NCBI GenBank assembly: GCA_022835595.1
Contig: BQUP01000003.1
Span: forward strand, 68,629-132,628
From: Cystobasidium ongulense
Taxonomy: Eukaryota > Basidiomycota > Cystobasidiomycetes > Cystobasidiales > Cystobasidiaceae
Direction of reading: 5' to 3'
DNA: 64,000 bases
Shown here: in pieces, positions 36,691 to 48,349 of the stretch
How positions within the stretch are numbered: the first letter of the stretch is position 1
Layout: every line of letters starts with the position of its first letter
Notes under the pieces: model-generated
The model's database searches: none
Seen by the model: the letters and a program-made list of their open reading frames with translations, nothing else
Told to the model about the DNA's origin: nothing
Program-made: the position numbers and the translations under genes

Positions 36691-38020
36691 ATGAACCGCA
36701 ATCTGGAAGCACTACTGCGGTGGAGTGAGTTCCTCGTTCCATCCCATCTATCCTGTCCGTGAAAATGCTGACTTTATTGGAACGTGACTGTGCTCGCAGG
36801 CACCGAGAACACTCCACAGCCTGCAGCTGAAGGCGAGAGTGCACCACGCGACCAGTCTACAGCAGTCGCACCATCCCTAGGCAGCTCGTCCAGCTCGTCG
36901 CAGCCTCCCAGCTCCAGTACCGGAGCAGTACAGCCAACCGCCACCACTTCTACGAACAAGCTGGACCCAGGTGTACTCGAAGCTATCATGGGCAAGTCCG
37001 ATGGACAGCGTATGCTAGAAGCAGTCAGAGACCTTAAGAGTAAAGATATGTACACCTTGGAGCAAAAACTCCACATCTGGGACGAGCTGGAATTGGTGAG
37101 TTGGGTTCTATTGACCATAGCCGACGCAATGACATGACTGACTGGCTGGCTTTATCAATGTCCATCTAGCTGGTCGAAAACCTCGATAATGCCAATGGTG
37201 AGGTTCTTCTTAGAGGGCTCCCTTCATACTTACTAACGCAAGTCAACAGACCTGAAGAACATGAATCTCTGGCGCCCCATTGCCGACTTTTTGGATGACC
37301 CGGAAGAGGACATGCGCCTACAAGCGTGCTGGGTGTTGGGGACAGCTGTTCAGGTAGGTCACTCACTCTTACTCTCTTGTGAAAGTCGTCATGTGGCTGA
37401 TCCTTGGAATGATACTGCCTCAGAACAATCCAAAATCACAAGAAGCCCTGTTAGAGTTAGATCCTCTTCCTAGATTGCTCGAATTACTTCAACACGACAA
37501 ATCCGCAGACATCAGAAGCAAAGCAGTCTATACAGTTTCTGGCCTTCTCCGCCATTATCCTGCGGCTGAAGCGCGTTTCACCGAGCTTGGAGGATGGAAC
37601 GCTCTTGCAGCAGGTTTAAGAGATCCTTCACTCACACTTCGACGCAAAGCTGCTTTCTTGATTCAGTCGCTCTTCATGCATGCTAGCTCCACTGTAGATG
37701 CGCAAAAGTACAGTGAAGCAGCACAAGAGGCCGGTATTCAGAGTACACTTATCGAGTCTTTGAGCAAATCTACAGCGCTGCCAGTCGGCGAGAACGGGGA
37801 AATAGAAGATATTGACGTTGACTACAGTGATAAGGCTATCAACGCGCTCGTTAGTATAATGGGCAAGGCGGGAGAAGGTGATGTGAGGAAAGCATTCACT
37901 GCTGAGCAACAGGCACAGCTCAAGCAGCTTCTCAAGGAGCTCAAGGAAGATGACCGGATACCGACTGATCTGTCGCAGGAGGAGTGGTCGAGCTTCGTTA
38001 AAATGGTAGAGAGTGCATGA
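36691..38020 (+). CDS. fes1: Hsp70 nucleotide exchange factor Fes1
   Basis: Five exons: 36691-36724, 36800-37095, 37170-37197, 37250-37353 and 37424-38020, giving 352 residues. The N-terminus LEALLRWSTENT is the Fes1/HspBP1 opening, which carries the release domain. A Ser/Pro-rich insert follows. Armadillo repeats run from about residue 70, with MNLWRPIADFLDDPEEDMR, ACWVLGTAVQNNPKSQ and SADIRSKAVYTVSGLLRHYP. In this family the protein binds the Hsp70 ATPase domain in the cytosol, releases ADP and helps send misfolded proteins to degradation. It is somewhat longer than the yeast protein (~290 residues) because of the insert. The third exon has only 28 nt. It precedes biotin synthase on the same strand. 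Confidence 0.95.
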
Positions 38021-38312
38021 GCGTTTATAGCTTGTAATGAATAATGCAGTGGTTATACAAAATGCAATTGCCTTGATTGGGTTGTTTTCCTTCGGGGTTG
38101 CAAGGTCGTCTGACGGAGTCTCGAAGTCAATGAAAACGACGAACAGTTGAAGTTTCGCACCGTTACTGGTGGAATGAGCACCATCGGTGGCTTTGGTTTG
38201 CGAATGAAGATCTGTTCAATCAAGTATTAGACCCAGGTTATCATCTGCCAAAAGGTGATCGGGCAGCTTGAACCTCAACCGAATCCATCAATCATCCACA
38301 CACGACTCCAGC

Positions 38313-39811
38313 ATGGCAGCTGCTCGAGGTGCAATCCGCCGTCTGGCAACTGCAGTCGATGCGGCGCCCTCTGTCCCAACAAAAAGATGGACGCGGGAAC
38401 AGGTCCAGAAAATCTACGAAGCCCCGCTGATGGACCTCATGTTTCGTGCTGCCACCGTGCATAGACAGCACCATGACCCCAACAAGATCCAGCTGTGCAC
38501 GCTGCTGAACATCAAGTGAGCTAGAGTAAAGGTCGGAGACTCCCCCAAACTGCCTGACCCGATGGATTCCTCGTTTTCCTAGGACCGGCGGCTGCACAGA
38601 GGACTGTTCCTACTGCTCGCAGTCAAGCAAGAACCCCACGGGCCTGAAAGCAACAAAGCTTATGGACATCGAGCCTGTTCTCAAGTACGTGGTCGAATAG
38701 CAATCAGTTCAGAGACCGTGAACCTGAACTTACCTGTCGCTCCGTCCAACAGAGAAGCTAGACGTGCAAAGGCCAACGGCTCAACGCGCTTTTGCATGGG
38801 CGCCGCCTGGCGTGACATGAATGGGCGCAAGACGAACTTCAAGCGTATTCTAGAGATGGTCAAAGAAATTAAGTGAGTCAGACTTATCTACGTTATCCTT
38901 GGAGGGCGTCAAGCTCGTTTCCTTGCTTACTCATTTCGCTCTGCGTACAGTGGCATGGGAATGGAAGTCTGTACGACACTCGGTATGCTCGACGCTGATC
39001 AGGCCAAGCAATTGAAGGAAGCAGGGTTAACAGCATATAACCATAATCTTGATACGTCCAGAGAGGTAGGTCAATAAAGTCACTGCTTCTAAAGTAGAAA
39101 TACGCTAATCTACCATCAACGTCGTGCAGTTCTATCCAAAAGTCATTACAACGCGCTCATATGATGAACGTCTCCAGACTATAGACAACGTACGGAAAGC
39201 TGGACTTTCAGTCTGTAGCGGAGGAATCATTGGTCTAGGAGAGAAAGCGGAAGATCGAGTTGGTTTGATCTATGAAATGAGCCAGTAAGTCGTACCCAGT
39301 CCGTCAGATTGTAGATTACATCTTAACACTATGCTTTTTCAGACTTCCTGAGCCTCCCGAGTCGTTCCCTGTCAACGCCCTTGTCCCTATCAAAGGCACG
39401 CCATTGCAAGACAACGATTTTACGACAATTCATACAATGCTGCGAACAGTCTCAACAGCACGTATCGTGCTTCCAACTTCCATTATTCGCCTAGCAGCAG
39501 GTCGAACAAGCTATACTGAATCCGAACAAGCAATGTGCTTTATGGCCGGTGCAAATGCTATTTTCACAGGAGACCGTATGCTTACCACGCCTACTAACGG
39601 ATGGGACGAAGATACCGCCCTGCTAGACAAATGGGGTCTCAAAGGCATGCAAAGGTCAAGTGAACACTTCAAGCAGGAAACTCAGGACAATTCTGTGTTT
39701 GAGCAAGATAGCATTTCGCCTGAAGTCCGACTAGAGGAGGAAATGATGCAGAGTAACGCAGAAGAAACCAAGGTAGAAAAGACAGCCGCACAGCCTCAAC
39801 TCTGGAGCTGA
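38313..39811 (+). CDS. bio2: Biotin synthase
   Basis: Six exons: 38313-38515, 38583-38684, 38753-38872, 38951-39065, 39130-39284 and 39343-39811, giving 387 residues. The radical-SAM cluster ligands are in CTEDCSYC (Cys72, 76, 79). The remaining cluster cysteines lie in [17 protein letters not shown] and [25 protein letters not shown] and [12 protein letters not shown] complete the fold. The enzyme inserts sulfur into dethiobiotin, the last step of biotin synthesis, in mitochondria. The N-terminal [16 protein letters not shown] looks like a targeting peptide. After about residue 345 there is an acidic tail. Introns 1 to 3 all interrupt a Lys/Asn codon at AA|G-type junctions, a recurring phase-2 pattern. 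Confidence 0.97.
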
Positions 39812-40071
39812 AGTTGTTGCGCTAGAGGCTAGATGAGACTTAGACAAACACAGGCTTATATAAAGGAGATATGTCTAGAGTGTAGATTCACGGCTTGGAA
39901 TCTGTCTGTTGCATATCGATTTATACTCTACAGGCGGTCTCACTGACCGAACGAAGTTTGCAAAAACTAATGCCTACTCCAAAAAAGGGCAGTCAAAGAA
40001 GGCGTATATGAATACTGAATGTATACATAATTATAGCGTGGGACGTCTGTGCCAGCAGAGCCTTTCTTTAT

Positions 40072-42563
40072 TTACGCGTTCACTGATGGCTTTGGCGGAA
40101 GGGGTGGAATGACCTCCCCATCTTCTAGAACTCGTCTCAGAGCAGTTCTTCCTGATTTGGCAGACCGATGGCTGCTTTGGCCCGAAGCGCTCGAGCCTTC
40201 CGAAGAGTTGTTGTTGCGTCGGCTAGAAGCTTTGCTACCAATTTGACCTGGTTCAGAGCCAGACCCACTTCGTGATCTTGATGGATGCAAAGAAGTTCGC
40301 GAAGCTAAGGTTGAGCGAGAAGTAGCCCGACCAAGGGAGTTGCTGGGTGACTTGTGCCCGTGACCAGGTGACTTTGAGATATGGGAGCTCTCAGACTGTG
40401 AACCCGAACGAGAACGGGCTTTCGCGCGTGCTCTTGCGCTGGAAGCCATTGATGCGGAAATGGAAGGAATATCTGACAAGGACATAGAGGATATGCCAGA
40501 AATGCGTCGAAGTGGCCTGTTGGATCTGGATCAGCACACCGTCATCTTCCCAGTCCTGCTTCGGCGAATGGAGGTCGGTTAACTTACTGTCCCAAAGTGG
40601 CCCTACTCCACGTGCTAGCTCTTCTACCGCCAGAATCTGTAGTGGGTGGAGTGATGATTTGCGAGCTTTCCAGGAACGAACTACCCTCGCCGTCACTTTC
40701 AGAATTATCCGAGTGCGAATGTGATTGCCAGTCTTCTGGTTGCACGCCCACCCTGCGCTGGGCCAGGTCTCGAAGATCTTGCACGTCGTAAGCTGCTGCA
40801 GTCGTCGTGACTCGCCTGTACTCTGACACTTGTCGCATCATCGGTGCAGCGGTAGGAAGTAGCCCTTCTCTCGAAGGCCTAGTCACTCCCCGCTCCTCTT
40901 CTACGACAGCATCGGTTCCCTCTTCAAGCGCTTCGGAGGTGGTGGAGGGCGGCGCTTCATAACCTGGCTCGAAGAAAGGCTTTAGCCATGTGAAGCCTTT
41001 GAGCCATACTGGCGCGCCTAGAAGGCTTCGACTGGACCTGTTTGACATGCTGCGTTGAAGAGGAGTGCTAGTTGACGTCGAGAGTATGGAAGCTTCAGGC
41101 ATAGTAAACAGTCTCGGACTCCGAGGTCCTCTAGGCGGGCCCGAAGGTCGACCAAGACCAATAGTAGTAGCATGAATAGGATTTGGAACGGTTCGAGTAC
41201 GACTTGGAGGTCTTGGAGGTGGAGACGAGAACATTTCTGTATCCGACCCGCTTTGACCTGAACCTGAATTGTGACCTTCTTTAGGTTCAGGAGGACTCGT
41301 CCCATTGCCACCAGGCGTATTTCCACTTGCTCCGCCTTGTCCATGTTCATCGTTCTGACTTGAATGATCACTAGGCTTGCGGTCATAAACTGGAAACTGA
41401 CTTATAAGACTGGCTCTTGTTTTAGTGGAATCGGTGTTGTTTGTTGTGCCTAAGGAATTGTTGCTGGGACAATGGCGTATCGATTCTGCCGAATCAGGGC
41501 TTTGAAGCATAATTGGCGGTGCATCTAGACGACTTTGGTTTTCTAAGAGTACTTCTTCTCGGTCGTGATAGGGCATCAGTGCGCTGCTCTCGTCCGAATT
41601 TCCCGTTGTGAGTTCAGGTCTCCGGCCACGCTCAGACATGTATCGACGAGGACTGCTTGCGCGTGTGCCTCCCACAGCTATAGGAACGCGACTTGTTCTC
41701 ACTGGTTGATAAGAACCTGATGGCGTCCTTCGTATCCCAGCGCCCCCAGATTGGCCTTCAGGATCGACCATTGTGAAGTCAGATTCACTCCGCCTCTTCC
41801 TCCGCCGTCGGCTGCAAAATACCAAAAGTAGAAGGAGGAGGATGATGAGAGAAAGTACTCCAAATACAATACCAGCTATCGCTCCTGCACTCAAAGAAGT
41901 ATCATTACTGCTGGTAGATTGTGAAGGGTCGGAGGGAACGAGTCCTGCGGTTGTGCTTGTAAATGCCGAACTTGCTGAGTCAGTCGAAACCGTTCTGTCG
42001 ACAGAAGCGAAGGATTCAGATTGTACACTTGATGTAAGTTCATCTGTAATGCTGGGTTGCGGCGAGGAGGTCTGCAGTGGTGAAGTCTCCCTGGCACTGG
42101 GTGAGATGGATGTTATCGGAAAATCGGAAACGGAGGTGGGAGATGTGGGAGAATTGGACGCAGTCAAAGGGGCTAGTGTGAACAAGGAACTCAATACGTG
42201 TGAGCTTGACTTCACAGCCAGCAATTAACCTTGTAAAGCGCGCGCCTTGACGTACCTGATGTGGCGGAACTTCCTCCTACTGTCACCAATCCTGCTGGAC
42301 CACCAACGATGGAGACAGCGGTGCCTTCTGACGCGTCGGTAGGTCGGTAAACCCATGGCCATGTGAGACCAGGCAAGCTCGGTCCAGAGTACGTCTGTGG
42401 ATATTGAATAGTGACGAAGGTGCTGCTGGAAGGGCCGATTTCAAACCAGGTTGTCGCCATCCATGGCGGCAGTGCTGGTACGGGACGAGGAGTATAAGCC
42501 ATTGTCGCTCAGAAGAATAATAAAATCGCACTCACGCTGCACTGGGGCGTCTGCTTGAGCCAT
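40072..42563 (-). CDS. Single-pass membrane protein with Ser/Thr-rich ectodomain
   Basis: Four exons, 42536-42563, 42256-42474, 40588-42172 and 40072-40516, give 758 residues. A conserved-looking start (PLPPWMATTWFEIGP, then TIQYPQTYSG) is followed by a Ser/Thr-rich stretch to about residue 185. One transmembrane helix follows (GAIAGIVFGVLSLIILLLLL), then an Arg-rich stop-transfer and a long disordered cytoplasmic tail rich in Ser, Pro and Arg. This is the layout of fungal wall sensors or bud-site proteins (Mid2/Wsc/Axl2-like), but no named domain is seen and there is no classic signal peptide. The start at 42563 uses a 28-nt first exon and a good GTGAGT donor. An alternative ATG at 42502, in that intron, reads straight into exon 2 and gives the same length. 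Confidence 0.75.
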
Positions 42564-43092
42564 TCCTCCGTGCTGCCAGCGGACATGCGATCAACCACTG
42601 CGAAAGGACCCGGGCGTCAGCGAAGACGGACGCGATTTGACAGCACCACTTTATGCGCATGAGTGGTGCGACACAAGACGCTCAGGTGTACTGAGTAAAC
42701 GCGAGCTTACCTCAAAGTAGCTAATAGTCTGTCACCAAGCGCAATTTTTTGTCTTTATTCCTGCGGATTTTCTGTTTGGCTGTGTTGCTGTCGTCGAACT
42801 TCTCCAGACCAGGTCCACTGGCACTTGACCGCTTCCAGGACCACGCTAAGTGAGAATGTGAGTATCAAAGACTCTAACAGAGTCACGTAGAGTGGAGTAG
42901 ATGTGAAGGCATGTCTCGCCAGCTGCAGAGACGATGGAGGCAGACCAGGACAGGGGTCCATTCTTTGGTCGTCCAGAAAAGTGGCGAAAGCACGTGACCA
43001 GTGTTGGGCGGCGTTTCATAGATTCCTGCTCTTTTACTCTCCACTCCCAAAAGATCCATAGGTCTAGCCCTGTGGATACAGCTTGAGTGGAA
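42564..43092. other. Intergenic stretch, no gene seen
   Basis: 529 bp between the surface-protein gene and the RnpA-like gene, both minus. It contains a GCACGTGAC element near 42993. Frames on the minus strand here are short and unsupported. Confidence 0.5.
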
Positions 43093-44273
43093 CTACTCGT
43101 TGCTGGCTTGCATGTCTGGCGCTCCCTCCATCCGCAACTGCTCACTACTGCATTCAGCCTCAAAGGCTTGATCCACCAGCTGCGTTTGGCCAAGAACCTA
43201 AATTAACATGAACATGAGCTGGATCTTTGATTGTAAATCACCGAATCTCGTGTAGACCACTAGAATGACTTACGTAAATGCCCCGAAGCGCTTCAGTCAC
43301 GAGCGGCACGAGCTTATCCATCGGCATTCGATAGAGGTCAAGTGAAGTTTGCATCATATAGCGATGCCCGGGGAGGAGATGATGAGCAGGTCCGGCCACA
43401 GTCGCGTGCTTGAAGCTGTCCCTCCCGCTTGGCGAAATGCCACTCTGGACGACGAGGCGTACAGCTGCACGTATTCGTTTACGAATCTTGTTCCGCACGT
43501 ACGCTAGTTTGTGAATCTTGTTCTTGCTGATTATAATCGTGAGTGACATGGTATACGGTTGCTGTTTTGAGGATTCTCTTCGTAAAGCTGCTTTTTCAGC
43601 TTTCGAGATTGTATCATCATGGAAGACGATGTGATCTAAAGCTTGACTTGGCTCTCCAAAGTCTGCTCTGCTTTTGCGAGGAATAGTGATTGGAAAAGGT
43701 GATGGAAATACGCGAGCTCTTCTGCCTCTGGATGTTGCTGATCTGCGGAAGGGAGGAACAGCAAGGACTGAAAAGATTGGACAGCTCCAAGCTGTCATGG
43801 GCCATTCCGAGTTCTCGGGATTGGATCTTTGATAAGCTGGCTTTCCTCTGCTCAGAGGTTCAGGGTACACGGGATTGTCTTGTTGTGGAGGTATTGAAGT
43901 GAACTGTTTGTTACGCATGTCCGCACATGTCAGCTAGACAGGCGACAGCGGAATCTGTCCAAGCTCCTTCTACCGAAAGAGTGGCAGCACTCACACGAAG
44001 TTTATGACTGGCTTTTGGCAAGGAAGCCGCCAGAGCATATATAGAAGACGCATTGCCTGCCGCTGGGGGTATGCAAACGCTCTTTCCGACTGTCGAAGGA
44101 CTCGCAGACGATAAAGACCGGATCGTCGCGCATGATCTTGGAAGAAGAGCAATGCGAAGATGAGACGCTCTTCCGCCGATGAACTGCATGGATACTAAAG
44201 CAGCTGAGGACAATGAAGTGAGGCTGCAGGGATGTAGCTGCGACAAGGTCAAACGCAGTGCGCCTTCGGCCAT
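43093..44273 (-). CDS. Mitochondrial protein with bacterial RNase P protein (RnpA)-like domain
   Basis: Three exons, 43995-44273, 43274-43903 and 43093-43197, give 337 residues. The first ~65 residues are Arg/Ser/Ala-rich and nearly free of acidic residues (LPRSCATIRSLSSASP), as in a mitochondrial targeting peptide. Residues 210-300 match the RnpA layout: a beta strand (MSLTIIISKNKIHKLA), the basic helix VRNKIRKRIRAAVRLV at 229-244, which parallels the bacterial RNxxKRxxRExxR motif, then LPGHRYMMQTSLDLYRMP and a closing helix KLVPLVTEALRGI. RnpA binds the RNA subunit of RNase P in 5' tRNA maturation. A similar mitochondrial role here is inference. The last intron has a perfect GTAAGT donor; if unspliced, the frame stops 11 codons later at 43238. 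The first intron has a CTGAC branch. Confidence 0.75.
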
Positions 44274-44586
44274 GTGGAAGACGGCCAGTTTGCGAGAAGG
44301 AAAGCAGCTTTAACGAAAGGTGATCGAGCATCATGCAGTGGCCGCGTGAACATATGGTAGCGCATCGGCAAGCAAGCATCGTCTACAAAGCCCCATAAGC
44401 GTGATTGCGCATCGTTGTACCTGGAGTAAGTAAATGCCAACCAAATTCTTCAAAATCACAAACTACAACGACAAGTGAACTGGGGGCGAGGACAGATGCA
44501 AACAAAGACGAAGTTACTACTTTTATGCATATATGCACCTCTAGCACACGAGGGCTGAGTGGATTTGGAAGTTAAACCCGCCAGGA
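44274..44586. other. Intergenic stretch, nothing identified
   Basis: 313 bp between the RnpA-like gene start and the IWR1 stop, both minus. It should hold the promoter of the former and the 3' flank of the latter. No element is recognised. Confidence 0.5.
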
Positions 44587-46326
44587 TCAATCGAAGTCGC
44601 CATCGCTTTCAGACATGTTCGAATCACCGTCGTCTGAAGCGTCTTCGTCTCCTTCGGGATAATCATTGCGATAGAAATCCTCCTCTGCGATGGTAAAGGG
44701 GGATAGGTCAGCATTTCTGCCCTATCTTTCCCACATCAGCTAGCATCATTATTGCACGTACCATTACTGTCCTCATCATCCGTGTTGGGAGCATCTGAGT
44801 CATCCTCGCCTTCCCCTTCCCCAAGCAGGACCTCATCTTCATTCAAGCCAGTTCTATGCATAGTCGTACTCAGTGGAGAGTGGTCATGAAGCAAAGCTGA
44901 TTGCACTTACAGAGCTGCAATGCGTTCAAAACCGGATACTCCGCCTATGTCAATGCCATCATTGGATGTAGGAAATGCAGCGGTATTACCCACATCTCTA
45001 TAATAGACGTCGTATACCCATTCTGAATCCGAGTCTGCGGCGTCCCCAGAGGAAAGATCGGGTACGGCACTGAAGCCGGGGTGAGGAGGCGAGACATCGT
45101 TTGTCCCGTCTGGCGGTGTCGGTGTCGACGTCTCAGGCGTTGATGGTCTATTGACTATGGATTCACAAATATCAGTATTGCAGAGCAACTCTTGTAATAG
45201 AAATCCGACCCAACTTACGCGACAGGTATTCTTGAAGCATGGGAACAAAGTTTGACATCATGTCGTCTTCCTCTTTGGACTGACTGCCGTTTTCTTGGGC
45301 TTTCGTTGGCAAAGACAGTTCGTGTGAAAGGCTCGAAGATGACGATCTCCAGGAATCAGGCTTGAGTGCATCCTGCCGCCGTCTAGTTTTGCTAAAGGCC
45401 TGTAGTTTCCGAGCTATTGGGTCGTTTGTCTCGCCATCAGAACCGGAATCAGATTGAACAGCCGCTTCTAAAATCCTGATGTCGTCTGTAGCGGAGCTAG
45501 CGGCCGAAGGAGTCTCTGATGATTTCGCAGTCGATCTAATTGTAGGTGGGAATTGTTCGTGTACATTTCGTTTTGGCTTTCCGTTTAAGGAGGAGATGGA
45601 GCGTTTTTCCTGTACAATCTTATATCTAGCATGCCGACGTGCCTTTTCCTGTATTTGTAAATTGCCGACTCGAGACGAAGATGGCGAAGATGGGCTTGAA
45701 GTTGACAGTTTGGATGAGCGGCCCAGACCCAGTAGTAGACTACTCGAAGGCGCACTGCGTGAGGGTGTCGTTGGTCTGGGAGATCTTGCTGACGTTAGGT
45801 TGGATGAGGAGGTGGATCTTGGAGGTGGATGCAAGAGCAAGGAAGTAACTCTATCACGAAGAGATCTTGTTGAAGCTTCCGATGAGAATGCCGAAGTTGG
45901 GACTGTCTCTAGAAATCTAAAGACGCCTGCGGAGTAGACAACGCAGCCTGTTAGCTCCATAAATCATGCATGTATTCTTTGCTGCGGTCACCTTTTGATG
46001 GGGCAGCGCCAGCTGGAGAGGAGGATTCTGAATCTAGAGCACCGTTTTGTCTGCTTCGCTTGACAGGTCTGTTGCTGGACTGTCTCCCATCGTCAATGAC
46101 TGGAGATTAGGAAACAGCAAGTCAGCACAATTGCTTGCGAGCAGGCCACACACGATATGAGCAGCATACAGAGCGCATCCAAGGTCTCGTGTTCGTCTCT
46201 CTTCCTTCTCCGGATACGCAAGATAGTAGGCTGAGACGTAGAGGCATGGCTTGATGGTCTGGAAGGCAATTGCAACTGTGGATCATGCTGGCGCGACACA
46301 CTCGCTACTGCGATGGAGGACGTCAT
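44587..46326 (-). CDS. iwr1: RNA polymerase II nuclear import factor Iwr1
   Basis: Six exons: 46170-46326, 45992-46099, 45219-45926, 44911-45154, 44762-44853 and 44587-44684, giving 468 residues. The N-terminal ILRIRRRKRDEHETLDAL carries the bipartite-like nuclear localisation signal seen in Iwr1. The C-terminal domain has the family core EWVYDVYYRD, then acidic runs and DFYRNDYPEGDED near the end. Iwr1 binds assembled Pol II in the cytoplasm and takes it into the nucleus with importin alpha. The middle is Ser/Arg-rich and disordered, so the protein is longer than the yeast one. For the last intron the acceptor at TCGCAG was chosen over an earlier CAG because only it keeps the DFYRNDYPE frame. 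The start is 233 bp from the divergent GMPPA gene. Confidence 0.92.
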
Positions 46327-46559
46327 CTGCACAGGCTGAGGCGGACTTGACGCATGGATGGCAGCCAGATAGTAACTTTACGGGTGCGTCTTGGAGTGCA
46401 GCATGTACGGTGTGTGTGTGCTGCCTGCTCCAGTCAGACCTGCACGAAGAAGCGATGCGCCACGGTGATGCGCTGAAGAAGCTCGCTAACTTGCGCGCCT
46501 TTTCGAAGAGCATCAACTCCATCCACAAGGACATCCTCCAACGAAGCAAGAACGCAACA
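46327..46559. promoter_or_regulatory. Shared divergent promoter of IWR1 and GMPPA genes
   Basis: 233 bp between the two start codons on opposite strands. No specific element was recognised. Confidence 0.45.
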
Positions 46560-48349
46560 ATGAGCAACAGCAAGGCAGTGTGAGTGCTTGCTGCGGCGAA
46601 TTGCGCAGTGCCATCGCGCTGACTGCTTGTGAATACCCTCCGACTTCCTCGACGCAACTCGTCGCAACCTAAACAACGCGTTCTGTACCTTGCCATGCAC
46701 ACAGCATCCTCACTGGAGGACCCAGCAAGGGTACCCGTATGCGTCCGCTCTCTTTGGACATTCCGTGAGCTGTGCTTCAGATCCTGCGTTTGGCTTCCGA
46801 CTTCGAGGCACTAACTCGCACTCACACGACGCATTTCAACAGCAAGCCGCTCTTTCCCATTGCTGGCAGACCTATGATATGGCATCACATCCAGGCTCTT
46901 AGCAAGGTAGAGGGCCTCAGTGAGGTCCTCCTCGTCGGCTTCTACGATGACTCCATCATGGCTCCCTTCGTCAAAGATGCTTCGCGCGACTTTCCCAACC
47001 TTGTTATTCGGTGAGACGCGGCGAGATCCCTTCTTGACGGGAAATGTATGCAAACCATACTCACTCGCACCCTTTTTGTTGTCAGATATCTACGCGAGTA
47101 CACTTCCCTAGGAACAGCGGGTGGTCTCTACCACTTCAGAGATGCAATCCTCAAGGGCAACCCAAGCCAGATCTTCGTCATTCATGCGGATATCTGTTTC
47201 TCCTACCCTCTATCCGAGATGATGGCTTTCCACGAGTCACACAGAGGTGTCGGTACTATCATGGGTGTCAAGGTAAGCTAAGTGTTGGCTTGTGAAACAG
47301 GCACACGTTCCTGTGCCTAGTGTCTGTGTACTGTGTTTTGGAAGCATCGCCACTAATCCTCGCATGCCTTCAAAATCGACAGGTCCCTCGTGAAACTGCA
47401 AACAATTATGGATGCATCGTCACAAATCCTCAGACCATGCAGGCTCTCCATTACGTTGAGAAACCAGATTCCTACATCAGCGACACGATCAATGGCGGTG
47501 TTTACCTTTTCGATAAATCTATCTTTGACGAGATTAAACTCGCCATGGACGAGAAGACTAGAAAAGTTCAGGAAGACCCTCTATCTTTCCCTGATCAGGA
47601 TGATGAGGAGCAACTCCGTCTTGAGCAGGATGTTCTTGCTCCTTTGGCTAGCGCAAAGAAGCTTTATGTCTTCATGACTCCAGGCTACTGGAGACAAATC
47701 AAGTCTGCTGGGTGAGTTCGCTACTGTCTGTCCCTGATTGATCGACCGTTCTAATGTCCTGATGGAATGTAGATCCGCCGTTCCTGCCAACGCACTCATC
47801 TTGGGCTCATACAAGACTACCAACCCGACTCTCCTTCGCCAACGTTCGCCCACGATCAGCGCAAAGTCAAGATCCGCTCACCAGCGCAGTGGACCTACAA
47901 TTGTCGAGCCTTGCTTCATCGACGAGACAGCCGACGTAGATCCTACTGCCAAGGTCGGCCCCAATGTTTCTGTTGGTGCCAATGTAAAGATTGGTTACGG
48001 ATGCAGAGTGAAAGAGGCTCTCATCCTTGATAATGCTGTTCTTGAGGTGCGCATCATCTTCTACACCTGCCTTTAACAGAGACGATGCTGACATCCAACT
48101 CATTGAACCAATGATTAACGTCGACTCCGACAGAGAAACTCCTGCGCTATGTATGCCATCGTCTCTGAAGGATGCAAGCTCGGACAATGGTCCCGAGTAG
48201 ACGGTACTTCGACAACATCAGACGATAAGCTATCCATTGCCATCCTAGCAAAGGATGTCACTGTCAAACCTGAAATCAGCGTACGAAGCTGCATTGTTCT
48301 GCCTCACAAGACACTGGACAAGAGTCATGCGAACGAGGTTCTTCTCTAA
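46560..48349 (+). CDS. GDP-mannose pyrophosphorylase, GMPPA-type subunit
   Basis: Seven exons: 46560-46579, 46705-46764, 46843-47010, 47086-47272, 47383-47711, 47773-48046 and 48134-48349, giving 417 residues. The N-terminal nucleotidyltransferase domain opens with TGGPSKGTRMRPLSLDIPKP. Its PSKGT variant and the RPMIWHHIQA block match animal GMPPA rather than the catalytic GMPPB/Psa1 type. It continues with REYTSLGTAGGLYHFRD, the Asp-containing FVIHADICF, GCIVTNP and VEKPDSYIS. An insert rich in Asp/Glu follows (about residues 190-215). The C-terminal left-handed beta helix has hexapeptides such as VGPNVSVGANVKIGYG. In animals GMPPA is a regulatory partner that senses GDP-mannose. A similar role in feeding glycosylation and wall mannan is inferred. 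The first coding exon is 20 nt. Confidence 0.93.

Noticed and set aside
41773-42228. Plus-strand frame of 151 codons
   Set aside because: It is an antisense shadow of the Ser/Thr-rich exon of the surface protein.
2251-42999. CACGTG hexamers at several places as a regulon signal
   Set aside because: Their number is no more than chance would give for a 6-bp palindrome in 64 kb; only the one before the sulfatase was kept, because of context.
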